Shown here piece by piece: positions 47,285-58,239 of a stretch of DNA of 64,000 nt. Each line of letters starts with the position of its first letter. Position 1 is the stretch's first letter. The stretch spans positions 3,472,001 through 3,536,000 of the forward strand of contig CAKKNE010000006.1 in the NCBI GenBank assembly GCA_918797485.1. The letters run 5' to 3'. The DNA is from Pelagomonas calceolata (lineage: Eukaryota; Sar; Pelagophyceae; Pelagomonadales; Pelagomonadaceae). The translations under genes and the position numbers were made by a program. The notes beneath the pieces were generated by a model. It saw nothing but the letters and a program-made list of their open reading frames with translations. It searched no databases and was not told where the DNA came from.

Positions 47285-49001
47285 CTAGGCCTGGTCGTCG
47301 CCCGGCGGCGTCGGCGGCAGGTCCGGAGGGGCTTCTTCGGCCTCGAACGTGTCCGCCAACATGGCCTTGAGGCGCTCGCGCTCCGCGATCTTCTCGAGGA
47401 CCGACGGTTTCGTGGAGGCGTAGTCGTCGCCGTAGACCTTCGTGATCTTGCCCAGTTCCACCAAACCACTGGTGGTCTTGTCGCCGATGAGCTGGAGGTG
47501 GTCGCCGACGCCGCCCTCGCCGAACTTCTTCTGCCTCGCCTCTTCGGGCAGTTTCAGGTCTTCCTGCTGCTTCGAGTAGACGGCGGCGGCCATGGCCGCG
47601 GGCGACGACTTCCGGATCAAATCCGAGCCTCGTAAGGCCACGACCGTAGGATTGCCCTTCGACTTGGACCGCACCAAGCCCTTGAGGCCCTCACCACTTC
47701 CTAGTCGGGAATTGTCGATGAACGTCGAGTTGATCGAATCCAGGTCGCTCCACATGCTGTTCGTCATCTTCTCCAAAGGTAAATCCGAGTCGTCCTCGCC
47801 GTAGGGGTCGTCCAATTCGAGCGACACGATGTGGATCACGGAGAAGAAGGCAATCACAATGGCCGTCAAGACCAAATACCAAATCACGAAGAAGCCGTTG
47901 GACTTGTCCCACAACAAATTCATTTTTTCTTGCGTCCGGTTGAGCTTCGTCACCATGTTGTAGGCCATGAACTGGGGGAAGAGGATGATGCAGAAGGCGA
48001 AGCGCATGATGAGCGTGACCGTCTGGATTCCTGAAGGTACATGGGTGGTCTTGATCTTCATGCTGCTGTAGAAGCATCCCAATAAGGTGCCCTGGCATTC
48101 GAGGGCCGCCTGCTGCTCGAAGTTTCTGAGAAGGCCTAGGTCCGAGCAATTTCTAATGGCATGGGCTAACCAAGAATGGCACAACAGTATTCTACGGTCG
48201 CTCCGAGCTAGTAGTCTCGCTCTTTCTTGTCCTAGTGCCCTTAGTTCATCCTTGTCCAGCTCCTGTAAGAGTTTCCTCACGGACTTCGAGGACCGTAGTC
48301 TCTTCTGGTCCGCACTTTGAGCCGCTTCCTGGACCAAGATGTCGATCATCGTCGCGACGTGCAGCTTACACACTAATCGCAGCTCCAACAAAGCCATGGC
48401 CTGGTCCATGGTGGGGGCATCGGAGTTCGCCGTGATCATGCTTGCTAAATTGCGCATCTTCGTCATCGCCGTGCCGATGAGACCTCGGGCCTCCCACCAG
48501 CGGCCAAAAGACCAGGACAATCTAAACACGAGGAGGAAGGAGAGGGCCGAACCCATAATAGAGGTAGCGGTCCCGATGGCCGGGATCTCGGGCCAGCCCG
48601 CAGCCACGACCACGGAATTCTGCGTGCCCATGGGGAAGTGGCGTTTTTTGGCATAGTACCACATCATCAGTAACCCAAACCCGACGCCGAAGATCTCGTA
48701 CCAGAGGATGTTCATGAACCTGCGTGATGATGGACGCGTCGATGGCGTGCGGCGGGAGCCGCGCCGCTGGCGGCGGAACGTCGCGAGTCGGACGCGCGAA
48801 CAAGGACGCAGCGTCGCACCAGTAGATCATGTTGGCCGACGCCCCCAGCTTGTGGCCGAAGAAGTTGATGTCGAGCTTGTTCGCGCGCCCGACCCAGCGC
48901 CAGGCGAGGATGCCCGGCCAGCCGTGCCAAGGTCTCGATTCGACCTCGTCCTCGAGGCGCTGCGCCGTCGTCGAGATGTGGGTCTTCATCTTGGCGTGCA
49001 T
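47285..49001 (-). CDS. Bestrophin-like (UPF0187) anion channel
   Basis: Two exons, 49001-48820 and 48719-47285, phase 2; 538 residues. Exon 1 encodes the first amphipathic part (WPGILAWRWVGRANKLDINF) and joins ...MIYW to FMNILWYEIFG, giving an unbroken first membrane span. Four hydrophobic segments follow, with the bestrophin phrases SALSFLLVFRLSWSFGRWWEAR and LELDDPYGEDDSDLPLEKM (the acidic Ca2+-clasp-like region). The C-terminal 150 residues are cytoplasmic and disordered. Algal bestrophins carry HCO3-/Cl- in thylakoid or plasma membranes; location here is not evident. The intron is an introner. Promoter palindrome 190 bases upstream, shared with VPS13. Confidence 0.85.
48720..48819 (-). 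other. Introner-type intron of the bestrophin gene (100 bp)
   Basis: TACTG|GTGCGACG ... ATCACGCAG|GTTCATG in phase 2. It contains CACGCCATCGACGCG near its 3' end. Confidence 0.88.
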
Positions 49002-49190
49002 GCTTGAAACGCCGTTCGGGCAGCCCCTCCTGCGCGCGCCGCGCCGCGGAAGAAAGCAAAAGCTCGCGATGGGCTTTGGCAAGCGAGCTGGCAACTAGAG
49101 GGAAAACACAGGAGCTCGGCGGTTCGTGTGGATGTAGAGGCACCGGAGACCGGTCGGAGGGCTGCCCCGCGCGCGAAGCAGGGGTCGCTT

Positions 49191-49216
49191 GCTTGCTAGT
49201 GTCTTACGCCGCTAGC
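49191..49216 (+). promoter_or_regulatory. Common promoter palindrome, divergent promoter
   Basis: GCTTGCTAGTGTCTTACGCC then GCTAGC, placed 190 bases from the bestrophin ATG and 142 bases from the VPS13-like ATG. Confidence 0.8.
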
Positions 49217-49357
49217 CTCGTTTCCAAGCACCACCAACGAGCCGCCTTTTAGCGCTTCTAGCGCACGCCTGTGGCTCAGAAGTACAAATTGTAAGCTCAC
49301 GGTGGCGTCTGAGCAAGCTCCGGCCACCGATTGCAGCAATGACGCACCACAGCTAGG

Positions 49358-52300
49358 ATGCGGGTGCTAGGCTTAGCACGCTTGTTAAGGGCCGTCTGCC
49401 GGCGCTGGCTCGGCGGCTTGATTGTGGTAGACGACGTCCAGCTCTCGGTCTTCACGGGCGAATTGGAGTTGGTGGACTGCGAGCTGGACGGGCCGAAGCT
49501 GACGCGGCTCCTCGCGAGATTAGGGCTGCGCTGCCGCGTCGTGAACGCGCGCGCGGCGAAGGTGTCCGTGTCGCTGCCGATCACGTGGCGCCGCGGCGCC
49601 CGGATTCGAGTCGTCGTGGCGGACCCCGGCGCTTCCCTCGAGCTTGACGACGCCGAGCACGAAGAAACGCCGCAGAAGCCGCGCCGCGCGCTCTGGCGTA
49701 GATTAGCGCTGCGCGTGGCCGAGGCCGTCGACCTCGAGGTGCGGAACGCGGCGGCGCGCTGTTTGTTGAAGGACGGCGCGGCCTGCGGTGTGGGTCTGGG
49801 CAGCGCCGCGATCGCCGCCACCACACCAGACGGCGAGACCTGGCGCAAGCGTGTCGTGATAAGCGGCCTCTACGCTTATTGTGATGAGGACGCCGCCGAG
49901 TGGGACGCTCAAGACGCTTACGCACTTTCTGCTGCATTAGTTGCGGACGCGGCAAATGCGTTGTCTGTGGAGGAGAACGTCGTGCTAGCGCCGGCTTCAC
50001 TCACAGGATCGGTGGCGCTGACGCGATCTTCAGAAGGATTGCGCCTCGATCTAGATGGAGAAACTTCACACGTCTGGCGCGCGACCGCCTCCGCGAAACG
50101 ACTGATGGAGGCCGTCGCGCAGCACACGCCCGTCAAGCGCTCTTCCTCAAGCCAGTCCCTCGACAGCGTCGGCGACGCCGGCTCCGTCAATAGCGAGGAT
50201 TTGCATGAGGATCAACAGCTGAAAAGGGACATCAACGCTGCCTCAAAAATTATCATAGGCGGTTGCCTGCGGGGCGCCCTGCGTTTACAAGTGCGCGACC
50301 GTTCCGATCGGTTATTTTGCCACGTCGGCGGCTCGTTAGATTTGAGAGGGAAATGTGAGGTGGACGAGACTGGTCTGCGAGACTATGCCGTGGAAGCAGC
50401 GTTGGACGATGTTTATGTGGGTGACGCCTCACCATGTACGTCTGCGACGAAGCGGTGGCGCCATTTGGTAAGGAAGCGGCGCGACCCGTCTCCCTGTGAC
50501 GAGCATGCTATTGGAGAGGCGTGGCTCTCCCAATCTCCAGCTGTCGTGAAGCTGACCGCCAGACCCGGTCTTAGGATCGAAGTCTACTGCCGCCACCTCG
50601 ACGTCGTGCTCCATTACCCTTTGATCGGACGATTGAAGGGTGCCTTCTCCGGTGAAAGTCAGCCGTTCACGACTTCCCTAAGGGTCGAGTTCGCGACGTC
50701 CGATTGCACGGTCGAGCTGCCCTACGACTGGGATGTGGATCGAGGCTCGGCGCGATTAGGGTGGCATGAAGCTGTGGGTGCGTTGGATACGTCTCGGAGC
50801 GACCCTACAGTCAATGACGACTTTGACACGGACTTCGCCCAGTTCTGCGCCCGACGCTTAGATGACGCATACGACGGCCTCATCCAAAAGACGCTCTTCG
50901 GGGCCGACTGTAGAAGTACGGGCTTCTACCTTCATGAGAGGGCACCTTTGGATTATGATTTTCGCGTCGATCGAGCGCGGTGCTCGTCGTTCCTGGCATC
51001 GTCGGCAAATATAGCACCCGTCGTCGCGACGTTGGAAGGCGCCTACCTCGCGCTCGGTGTTTCGCGCTTTGCCGAGCCCGGTAGGCGCATCGGGCTCAAG
51101 GCTGGGACGGACACAGCCTGTAAACTAGTTGTGGACGGGCCGCGACTCGCTCGCATCTTGGCTGTTGTCGGCAAATACCTAGGAGGCCCGCCGCCTTTGG
51201 ATTCGGACGGGCGCCGCTTGCCGCCCCTCGAGACGGATGAAGCGCCTCGGACGAATCAGGTCGACGTGGCGTTGGACGTACCACTTTGTAGGGTCGTGTT
51301 GTTGGGGCCGGAGGCCTCCTCAAGATGTCTGGTCGTGACGGTGCGCGACTTATGTGTCAGGTTTAGACAAAGAGGCCACGGCGACCGGGGCTTCCGGGCG
51401 CAAACGTACAGATTCCGGGACGCGACGATCGCACTAGCGAAAGAGCGCGACGCCCACGTCAACCCGTCGCGGGACAGCGCGAAGACCATTGTGAGAGGGA
51501 CTTCTGATGGTGCTTTTGAATACTTGTCAAGGTGGCCCGCGCAGCAGCGACCACAAGGTCCTTTAGGAGACGTGTGTGCGGATGCTTTATCATCATTATT
51601 CGGTGATGCGCCGTCCGAGCAATGTCGCGCGCCCGACGGTCTGAAACGGCTCGTTGTGGATCAACCTATTGTCAGGTGCGCGGTCTCAGAAGCTTTATTT
51701 GGCTTCCGCTGCCTGCTGGCGTTCCTGAAGGGCTTCCAGGCGAGAATCAGGTGGGTCGCCTACGACCCCACCGAAGAAACCGTACCGATTGTCAATGCTA
51801 CGGAGCGGACGATCGCGAGGATAGCTGGAAAAGTAGACGTGTCCTCGGCCATTAAAAAACGAAGAGATCAATTACTACAGAGGGCCGCGTCTCGAACGTC
51901 GCGAGAACTGAAATCGGAAGTCGTGGAACGCATCAATTCGTTCTCTGCTGATGATTTGAGATTTGTCGCTAGGCTCGAGTATGATCTGCGACGGTACGAC
52001 GTGGTCCTGACGTCGACAAATGATCGGCGGCCTCTGGTGAGGTGTCGGGGCGACGCCGTGTACACGACGGACGACGACCAAGTGAGTCAGCTGGAACGGG
52101 TCGTAAGGTTAGATGCAGTGCGCGTCGATGCGTATCGCGTGCGCACCGCGAGGTGGGAACCACTAGTAGAACCCGGTTTAAGTGGCACGGCGTGCACTTC
52201 CGCCAAAGCGGGCAAGCCTTCTCGGTGTTGCTTGGCCTTTGATGATTCTGCTACGGTGGAAGCTACCCTTACAAGAGATGCTGCTTTAGCTTTGCGAGGT

Positions 52301-55300
52301 CTGTTGGACGAAGTCAAGGGCGCTCACACTTCACATCTCACGATGAAGGACGACCAGGTGCAGACGCGTCTTCTTAATAAAACTGGTGTCGATGTGCTGC
52401 TGGACGTCTTCGACCACGAAGGATCGTTCCTCGAGAAGGTCCGCGTTTCTAGAAATTCGGAGGGGACGTTGTCTCCTAAATCGGCTCATGCCATTATCAG
52501 TCTGAGAGACGGCGAGACGGCCTGGACCGTGGAGCGGCCGTTGCCTTGTAGGACGGCGGCGCGCGTCGTAGCCTCGACAACAGCTGGTACACGACGTCCA
52601 AAGAGCCCCTCGCACACGCGTCGTCGAGGAAGGATTGGCCCGCCCCTGACCTGGTCCGGCGCCTTCGACGGGCGAGGCTCTTTACAACTCACTGTCCGAA
52701 GTTCATTAGTAGCTTCCAACGCGTGCGGGTGTGATGTGGTCGTGAGCGCCGGTGGGAGAGATTCGGTCATCGAACGAGGGCCACCCGATAACCCAAAGGA
52801 GACGTCGTTGGCGTGGCCCTTGGCCGACGCTTTGTATTTCAATGATGACGATGACGAAGATGCACCGAGGAGATTGCCGAAGCTGACGGTGGGTGCCGGG
52901 CCAAGAGCTGCCTTGTTGGATGCCAGGACTTCCCTATTAGACGCGCCCTGGCGGCTGGCGCGGGCTTCCGTGCTTAAGAGGAGGTGGGTCCTGTGCAGGG
53001 TCGTCGCCGACGGAAGCACGAATATGGTCCGGGGCGCTCGGCTCGAATTGCGGGCTCCGCTCATTGTGAGGAACCACCTGCCCGTTGCTGTGGATTTACA
53101 AGTCATGCAGCAGCAGGGGACTGATAAAAAATGTGCCGCCGAGAGTCATTTACGACCTGGCGAATCTCTGGCCGTGTCGTCGGTCGACGTAAGGGACTAC
53201 TGCTGGCTCAACACCCGAACTGATGGGAAGTGGGTTTCTGCTAAAATTAATTCGCGGAGCTGGCGAAGGGCTGTTGCGGCCTCGAGAGCGCTGGGGCGGA
53301 GACCTCCCAAAAGACGCAAGGCTTTGGAGGCCTCATCGTCGTGTGGCTACGTGCTCGATGTCGCCACGCCCGACGGGGATTTGAGTCTGGGGCCTTTACT
53401 CTCGACCGGTTCGGCGCCGGCCGTCGCGCTCGAGTGCACACTACGGGCCCCCTGCGTCGTCGTCGACCGGTCCGGTTTAAGCGGCTTGGTCTTCAGCGCG
53501 TCGTCCATTTCATCTGTGTCATCTCTAGAAGCAGGAGAAGCACTCGTCGATGCGACTACGTCTGTCGTAGTACCTTCATCATTACGTTTTGCGGCGTACT
53601 CTGCTGTTAGTACAAGACCCCTCTCGTCGAAAAGGAGAGCGTCAGCAAGGCACGAGGGTTTATTCTGGGTGCCCGACGGCGACGGGGCCTTCCTGAGGCA
53701 CCCTTGTACGAGGCAACTCATGACCTGTGGCACTGATCTAGTTGATACTGACTTCACTCTATCAGTTGTAGCGCGGAGCGCTTGTACCATTTTAGTAGCC
53801 TGCGACATGGCACCGACGTGGCTTAATAACAAGGGTTTCGCGCGGAGCGGCCACGAAAGACATAAGATCCTCCACGCGCGATCGGATACAACCTTGACGG
53901 CCTTCTCCCTCTATCAGAAAGAGCTACAAGAGGGCGAAGCCTTGACACTCCTACAGGCTAGTGGAAGGTACATGTACGCCGCCTTCTGTACGACGCAAGA
54001 CGATGAGGGATATGCCTCTGCAAGGTCCGAGGAGGAGGAGGACTTCTACGAGTGCGTCACGGAGGAGGCGTCGCCCGTACACGTGCTGAACGCGTCGCAA
54101 TCATTGGTCGTGTCGCGGGATGGTCTCAGTACTTCCGTTAGGTTGGCCGACGCCGCGTCGCTGGGGGGGCCGGTGCCTTTGGACCTTGGCGGCGCTAAAT
54201 TGGCGATCTGCGTCGTGGCGGAGGGGCCCACGCGTGTGGCCACGGTCGTGCCTCGGGTTGTCGTGGCGAACGCTCTTGGTTGTTCCTTGTTGTTGCACGG
54301 TCTGACCATACCATCAAACGGTATGGAGAGCTACCACGGGTCCCTTACTTCATTAACAGTAGGCGCATCTACCACGGGTGACCTACGGTTAGACAGACAC
54401 GGCAGCCAAGCCGTCGTCTTATCGCCTGAAAGACGTACAGTGTCTTTGAAAGATGCGTCGGTGTTACGGGTCGAAGCGAGGCCTCGATTGGACGGAGACG
54501 ACTTCGCTACTTTGTGTTGTGTGGGTAGAGATAATGGCGACGCGCCTTTACTATCGGTTGCGAACGAGACCGACGTCTTGGTGGCCTGCTGGCAATCAAA
54601 GGTCAAAGACGCGCCCGTCTGGCTCGTCGAGCCGCGTTCAGCCTCAGCCTTCGGCTGGAGCGAACCTGAACTCAGTAAGAAGCGGATTTGCGTCGTGGCG
54701 TTTGCGTCTCGATCTACGAGTGACGCTGAAAGTGTCGTCGAGTCTCAATTCGCCAAACTAGTCAAAGCAGCAAGGGCGCTGCGCCTGGACGCCGCCGAGG
54801 AAAAACGATTACCTCTACCACTCATAGACGCTTCCGTTGATTTCCAAGTGTTAGATGGACCCTGGGGCGTCGACGCGCGCGTCGACCAAAGAGCTGGGGG
54901 GAGGGTGCTGCGGTTGTGTGCGAAGAGCGAAAGTGCTTATGATGTTGACCTCGGAGACGCTTCACTATCAGGAGAATTTGCCTTTCGCGCGCCCCGGGCG
55001 TCGTTGTCGATTGTGCTCGATGATAGTGAAGGGAAGGCTCGGAGGGAAGCCCTGTTTGGCCAAGTCAAACGTGTGGACTTGAGCTGTCGGAGCGCGTTGG
55101 ACGCCTCCGGTAAACATGGGGCCGCTCTGGATTTGACCGTTGGGGATGTGCGCGTCGAGTCCCACGCGCGGAACGCCCGCCTGAGAGTTGTGCTGGAGCG
55201 GGACGACCAAAATGACGAGGATGTGCTACATGCGTCGCTCGCGCGGCAGCGCGACGGCGCCGCGGAGGTCTGGAGGTATGCTGGTTTACATGTTGCACCT

Positions 55301-56980
55301 CTAGCAGTGGCATTGGATAGAGCCACGCTCGCCGCTCTCTTCGACACCTACTCGTCCATCGTATCACTAGCTCTAGGGAAACAAGGCGATACGTCAATAA
55401 CAACGTGGGCCCGCAACCTCACGGACCGTGATTTGAGGAAGAGGACCGGCGACGCGGCGTCGCTATTCAAGGCCTTCTCGAAAGAACCCAAGTTATTTGT
55501 GGACGCGGTCGAACTGGATCCCACGGAGCTGAGGTGCACGTTGGCGCTGGCAGCTACCGCATCATCCGACGATCATTTGGACCACATCGATTTGGTGGCG
55601 CCGCTGGCGGCCATGTCCGACGCGTCGTTTAAGGCCTCTCCCTTCATATTGAGGCAGGCGTTATTGCCCGCGAGACAACTTAGATCCGCTCTAGTAGCTC
55701 ATGCTCGCCGAGAGTTGGTGAGACAATTGTTCGGCGTCGTGCTAGATGTCCCTCAAACGTTACTCCATGATCTCGGCGGCGGCGACGTTATATCAGGAGT
55801 GACCAATACTATGGCGGTTCCTACCACAGTCATCAGTTCGGGCGTCACGGCATTGGGCGACCGGTTAGCAGGAGCGCACGCCTTGCTGAGCGGCGACGCG
55901 GCCTACTTCTGTGAAAGAGCTCGAAGAAGGCGTCGTAGGAGACGACGGGCGGACCGGCGCGACGTCGGCCTCGCGGGCGGGCTGAGAGCGGCCGCAAGGG
56001 ACGTGGCGCGCGGCGCTGCCGGTGGTCTTGAGAGTTTGTTGTTGGACGCACCGAGAAGCAACGATGCGAGGGACCTGTGCGGGGCGCTGGTTGGTGCAAT
56101 AGTCAAACCAGCGGTCGGTGCCGCCGACGCGCTGGCTGCGGTGGCCGCTGGTATCACGCATGATTGCCGCGGCGGCTCTCATCATGAAAGACGGCGATCA
56201 TCCATACAACAAACGGAAAGGCGCACGGCTCGAAGACGAGCCCTGCCGGCTTTACCAGACGGCGCCGGACCTCGAAGATTAGTGGCACCCTTCTCGGCTA
56301 GAGGGGCGGCGGCCCAGGCCCTGTGTCGGGGCGCGTTCCCGCGGAAGCACGACGAACTCATGTCGCCGTTGGCACGAGCGATTCGAGTCGATCGACCGCG
56401 TAATGACGACGACGACGGCGGCGGGCTGAGTCTTGGAGGGGCAGACGCCGACGACGACCGGGGCGACGTCGCGGCCGACGGCGAGCCCTACGTGTGGCAC
56501 TGTTCCTTGGCGGACGGGGGGTTAGTCGCTCTAGCGACGCCTGGCGTTGTGGTGCTGACACAAGATATCGGCAAACCTTGGGTGGCCCGGTGGCGCGACG
56601 TGCGGTGCGCCCAGGACGGTGTTGCGTCCATAAAATTTGAATCGGGGCGCCACGACCCTTTTACGAGTTCTATCAACGAGTGTCGCGTCGAATGTACCGA
56701 TGTGCGAGGGGCGGCGCGGCTGCGCGCTTCTTTACGGGCCGTCGGTATATTAGTGGACGGCGGCGGCGACGACGGCGACGCGGCCTTTGATGATGTATCG
56801 GACGGCGACGCGCCGCTGCCGCCTTGGTTGGAAAGTGCAGCCAGGGAGGCCACGGCGCCTCCCGAAAGGCGCAATTGCTTGAGGGAGCGGTGCAAGGATG
56901 CGCCCTGGCGCCGCCATCCTGTCGAGGCTGATGATGATGATGTGCCCTCGCCTGGGTCTACGCCTCGCGCACTGTTGTAG
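49358..56980 (+). CDS. VPS13: VPS13-like bridge-type lipid transfer protein
   Basis: 2540 residues in one uninterrupted 7.6-kb frame. The N-terminus is chorein-like (residues 1-110: LARLLRAVCRRWLGG, VQLSVFTGELELVDCELDG), although the usual first residues are shortened. A long beta-rich groove region follows. The VAB/SHR-like part has repeated Asn-initiated beta modules (APLIVRNHLPVAVDL near 1230; VVVANALGCSLLLHG near 1630). The C-terminal ATG2_C-like stretch has the Gly-rich helix pattern (GGGDVISGVTNTM, GLAGGLRAAARDVARG, near 2140-2260), followed by a PH-like end (VWHCSLADGGLVALA to VECTDVRGAARL). VPS13 proteins move bulk phospholipid between organelles at contact sites. A run of Arg near residue 2190 is unusual. 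Confidence 0.88.
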   Translation: MRVLGLARLLRAVCRRWLGGLIVVDDVQLSVFTGELELVDCELDGPKLTRLLARLGLRCRVVNARAAKVSVSLPITWRRGARIRVVVADPGASLELDDAEHEETPQKPRRALWRRLALRVAEAVDLEVRNAAARCLLKDGAACGVGLGSAAIAATTPDGETWRKRVVISGLYAYCDEDAAEWDAQDAYALSAALVADAANALSVEENVVLAPASLTGSVALTRSSEGLRLDLDGETSHVWRATASAKRLMEAVAQHTPVKRSSSSQSLDSVGDAGSVNSEDLHEDQQLKRDINAASKIIIGGCLRGALRLQVRDRSDRLFCHVGGSLDLRGKCEVDETGLRDYAVEAALDDVYVGDASPCTSATKRWRHLVRKRRDPSPCDEHAIGEAWLSQSPAVVKLTARPGLRIEVYCRHLDVVLHYPLIGRLKGAFSGESQPFTTSLRVEFATSDCTVELPYDWDVDRGSARLGWHEAVGALDTSRSDPTVNDDFDTDFAQFCARRLDDAYDGLIQKTLFGADCRSTGFYLHERAPLDYDFRVDRARCSSFLASSANIAPVVATLEGAYLALGVSRFAEPGRRIGLKAGTDTACKLVVDGPRLARILAVVGKYLGGPPPLDSDGRRLPPLETDEAPRTNQVDVALDVPLCRVVLLGPEASSRCLVVTVRDLCVRFRQRGHGDRGFRAQTYRFRDATIALAKERDAHVNPSRDSAKTIVRGTSDGAFEYLSRWPAQQRPQGPLGDVCADALSSLFGDAPSEQCRAPDGLKRLVVDQPIVRCAVSEALFGFRCLLAFLKGFQARIRWVAYDPTEETVPIVNATERTIARIAGKVDVSSAIKKRRDQLLQRAASRTSRELKSEVVERINSFSADDLRFVARLEYDLRRYDVVLTSTNDRRPLVRCRGDAVYTTDDDQVSQLERVVRLDAVRVDAYRVRTARWEPLVEPGLSGTACTSAKAGKPSRCCLAFDDSATVEATLTRDAALALRGLLDEVKGAHTSHLTMKDDQVQTRLLNKTGVDVLLDVFDHEGSFLEKVRVSRNSEGTLSPKSAHAIISLRDGETAWTVERPLPCRTAARVVASTTAGTRRPKSPSHTRRRGRIGPPLTWSGAFDGRGSLQLTVRSSLVASNACGCDVVVSAGGRDSVIERGPPDNPKETSLAWPLADALYFNDDDDEDAPRRLPKLTVGAGPRAALLDARTSLLDAPWRLARASVLKRRWVLCRVVADGSTNMVRGARLELRAPLIVRNHLPVAVDLQVMQQQGTDKKCAAESHLRPGESLAVSSVDVRDYCWLNTRTDGKWVSAKINSRSWRRAVAASRALGRRPPKRRKALEASSSCGYVLDVATPDGDLSLGPLLSTGSAPAVALECTLRAPCVVVDRSGLSGLVFSASSISSVSSLEAGEALVDATTSVVVPSSLRFAAYSAVSTRPLSSKRRASARHEGLFWVPDGDGAFLRHPCTRQLMTCGTDLVDTDFTLSVVARSACTILVACDMAPTWLNNKGFARSGHERHKILHARSDTTLTAFSLYQKELQEGEALTLLQASGRYMYAAFCTTQDDEGYASARSEEEEDFYECVTEEASPVHVLNASQSLVVSRDGLSTSVRLADAASLGGPVPLDLGGAKLAICVVAEGPTRVATVVPRVVVANALGCSLLLHGLTIPSNGMESYHGSLTSLTVGASTTGDLRLDRHGSQAVVLSPERRTVSLKDASVLRVEARPRLDGDDFATLCCVGRDNGDAPLLSVANETDVLVACWQSKVKDAPVWLVEPRSASAFGWSEPELSKKRICVVAFASRSTSDAESVVESQFAKLVKAARALRLDAAEEKRLPLPLIDASVDFQVLDGPWGVDARVDQRAGGRVLRLCAKSESAYDVDLGDASLSGEFAFRAPRASLSIVLDDSEGKARREALFGQVKRVDLSCRSALDASGKHGAALDLTVGDVRVESHARNARLRVVLERDDQNDEDVLHASLARQRDGAAEVWRYAGLHVAPLAVALDRATLAALFDTYSSIVSLALGKQGDTSITTWARNLTDRDLRKRTGDAASLFKAFSKEPKLFVDAVELDPTELRCTLALAATASSDDHLDHIDLVAPLAAMSDASFKASPFILRQALLPARQLRSALVAHARRELVRQLFGVVLDVPQTLLHDLGGGDVISGVTNTMAVPTTVISSGVTALGDRLAGAHALLSGDAAYFCERARRRRRRRRRADRRDVGLAGGLRAAARDVARGAAGGLESLLLDAPRSNDARDLCGALVGAIVKPAVGAADALAAVAAGITHDCRGGSHHERRRSSIQQTERRTARRRALPALPDGAGPRRLVAPFSARGAAAQALCRGAFPRKHDELMSPLARAIRVDRPRNDDDDGGGLSLGGADADDDRGDVAADGEPYVWHCSLADGGLVALATPGVVVLTQDIGKPWVARWRDVRCAQDGVASIKFESGRHDPFTSSINECRVECTDVRGAARLRASLRAVGILVDGGGDDGDAAFDDVSDGDAPLPPWLESAAREATAPPERRNCLRERCKDAPWRRHPVEADDDDVPSPGSTPRALL

Positions 56981-57003
56981 TAAATATGAATTGTCTGTTC
57001 AAG

Positions 57004-57912
57004 TTAGCTACTCCCTTTACTAAACTGCGCCGCGTTCCGCGCGTGGTCGAGGAAGTCTCGCGCCGGGTCGATCCGCACGACGCCGCGCGCCAGAATCTCG
57101 GCGTCGTCGAAGAGCGGCTCGAGTGGTGCTTCGGCGGGCAGAGGACATATTGTGTCTGGCCGCGGCGGGTTCTCGATCGCGTTATACGCGACGATGAGCG
57201 ATCGTCGCCAGCTCGGCGACTCGTTCGGCGCCGAGCTGTGGAGCAGATTCGAGTGCGTGAATAATACATCGCCTGGCCGCATCGTAGCGTAGACCAGGGG
57301 AAATCTCTTCACCGCTCTCCCCAAGGCCTCTTGGTCGACGCCCGCTTGTTCGCCACTCACGCCGTGCGCTAAACGGCCGACCCGATGCGAGCCGCTCAGG
57401 AGTTGCATGCAGCCGTTCTCAATAGTGTGGTTGTCCACAGCTAGAATCGCCGACAGCATTTTGTCGGGCTCGAGGCAGCCGACCTGATACCAATAACCGA
57501 AATCTTGGTGCCATTCCCACGTGCCGCCCACTCGCGGTTCTTTCAACATGACTTTTGTGTGGAAGTGATAGATTGGAGATCCAATCAAACGCCTCGCTGC
57601 GTTCACCCATCGTCTGCCACGAGCGAAATATCCGAAGGTGTCGTTGCCTGCTTGATTCCAGAGCGTCAACTTCGACCGCGCTCCAGCACTGTCGACCATC
57701 GGCATGTCATTTGACGCGACGAGCGGGTCCGTCTCGATCGCTCGTCGCAGCACGTCGGCCTCGGCGGCAGAGAAGAGGTTTCGGATGATGACGTAGCCGT
57801 CTCTCTTGTATCGCTCCACGTCTTCTATCGCAAGCGACGACGCGCATTCATCGGTCGCATCGGTCGCGCGTGCCAGCGCCGCGCACAGCAGCAGTGCAGC
57901 CGCAAGCTTCAT
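57004..57912 (-). CDS. Phytanoyl-CoA dioxygenase (PhyH) family, secreted/ER
   Basis: 302 residues with a signal peptide (MKLAAALLLCAALARA). The Fe(II)/2-oxoglutarate core is complete: the HxD metal pair in WEWHQDF (H135, D137), the distal His in LLHSSAPN (H225) and an Arg (236 or 237) for 2-oxoglutarate. The N-terminal DGYVIIRNLFSAAEADVLRRA is typical. PhyH relatives hydroxylate acyl-CoAs or small secondary metabolites; the secretory leader makes a peroxisomal phytanoyl-CoA role unlikely, so the substrate is open. Only 23 bases separate its stop from that of VPS13. Confidence 0.92.
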   Translation of the reverse strand: MKLAAALLLCAALARATDATDECASSLAIEDVERYKRDGYVIIRNLFSAAEADVLRRAIETDPLVASNDMPMVDSAGARSKLTLWNQAGNDTFGYFARGRRWVNAARRLIGSPIYHFHTKVMLKEPRVGGTWEWHQDFGYWYQVGCLEPDKMLSAILAVDNHTIENGCMQLLSGSHRVGRLAHGVSGEQAGVDQEALGRAVKRFPLVYATMRPGDVLFTHSNLLHSSAPNESPSWRRSLIVAYNAIENPPRPDTICPLPAEAPLEPLFDDAEILARGVVRIDPARDFLDHARNAAQFSKGSS

Positions 57913-58038
57913 TTTCTGCTCTCAAAGCTGCGCGCGACACGGCATCGCTGGCTCATCGATCGCAGCGATGGATGCAAAGCTGAACACGTCACAGGAGCTC
58001 TGTATCTGCGTGTTCGGCGCAACTTTTGGCCGATCGGA

Positions 58039-58066
58039 GCTAGCGTCATGTAAGACACTAGCAAGC
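58039..58066 (-). promoter_or_regulatory. Common promoter palindrome, divergent promoter
   Basis: GCTAGCGTCATGTAAGACAC then TAGCAAGC, 127 bases from the PhyH ATG and 174 bases from the thioredoxin ATG. Confidence 0.8.
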
Positions 58067-58239
58067 AAGCCTGGCTCGAGCTCAATCTGCCCACAATTAG
58101 GCTCGTGGAAGCTAATTGATCAACCAGCAGCTCTTTGGCATTGATCTAAAACCACTGCGAAGCTTGTGGCTTGGACTCCGCAATCCGTGTTACACAACAG
58201 CTACAAGCCTCTCAAGGCAAAGCCAAGATCGCACCAATC

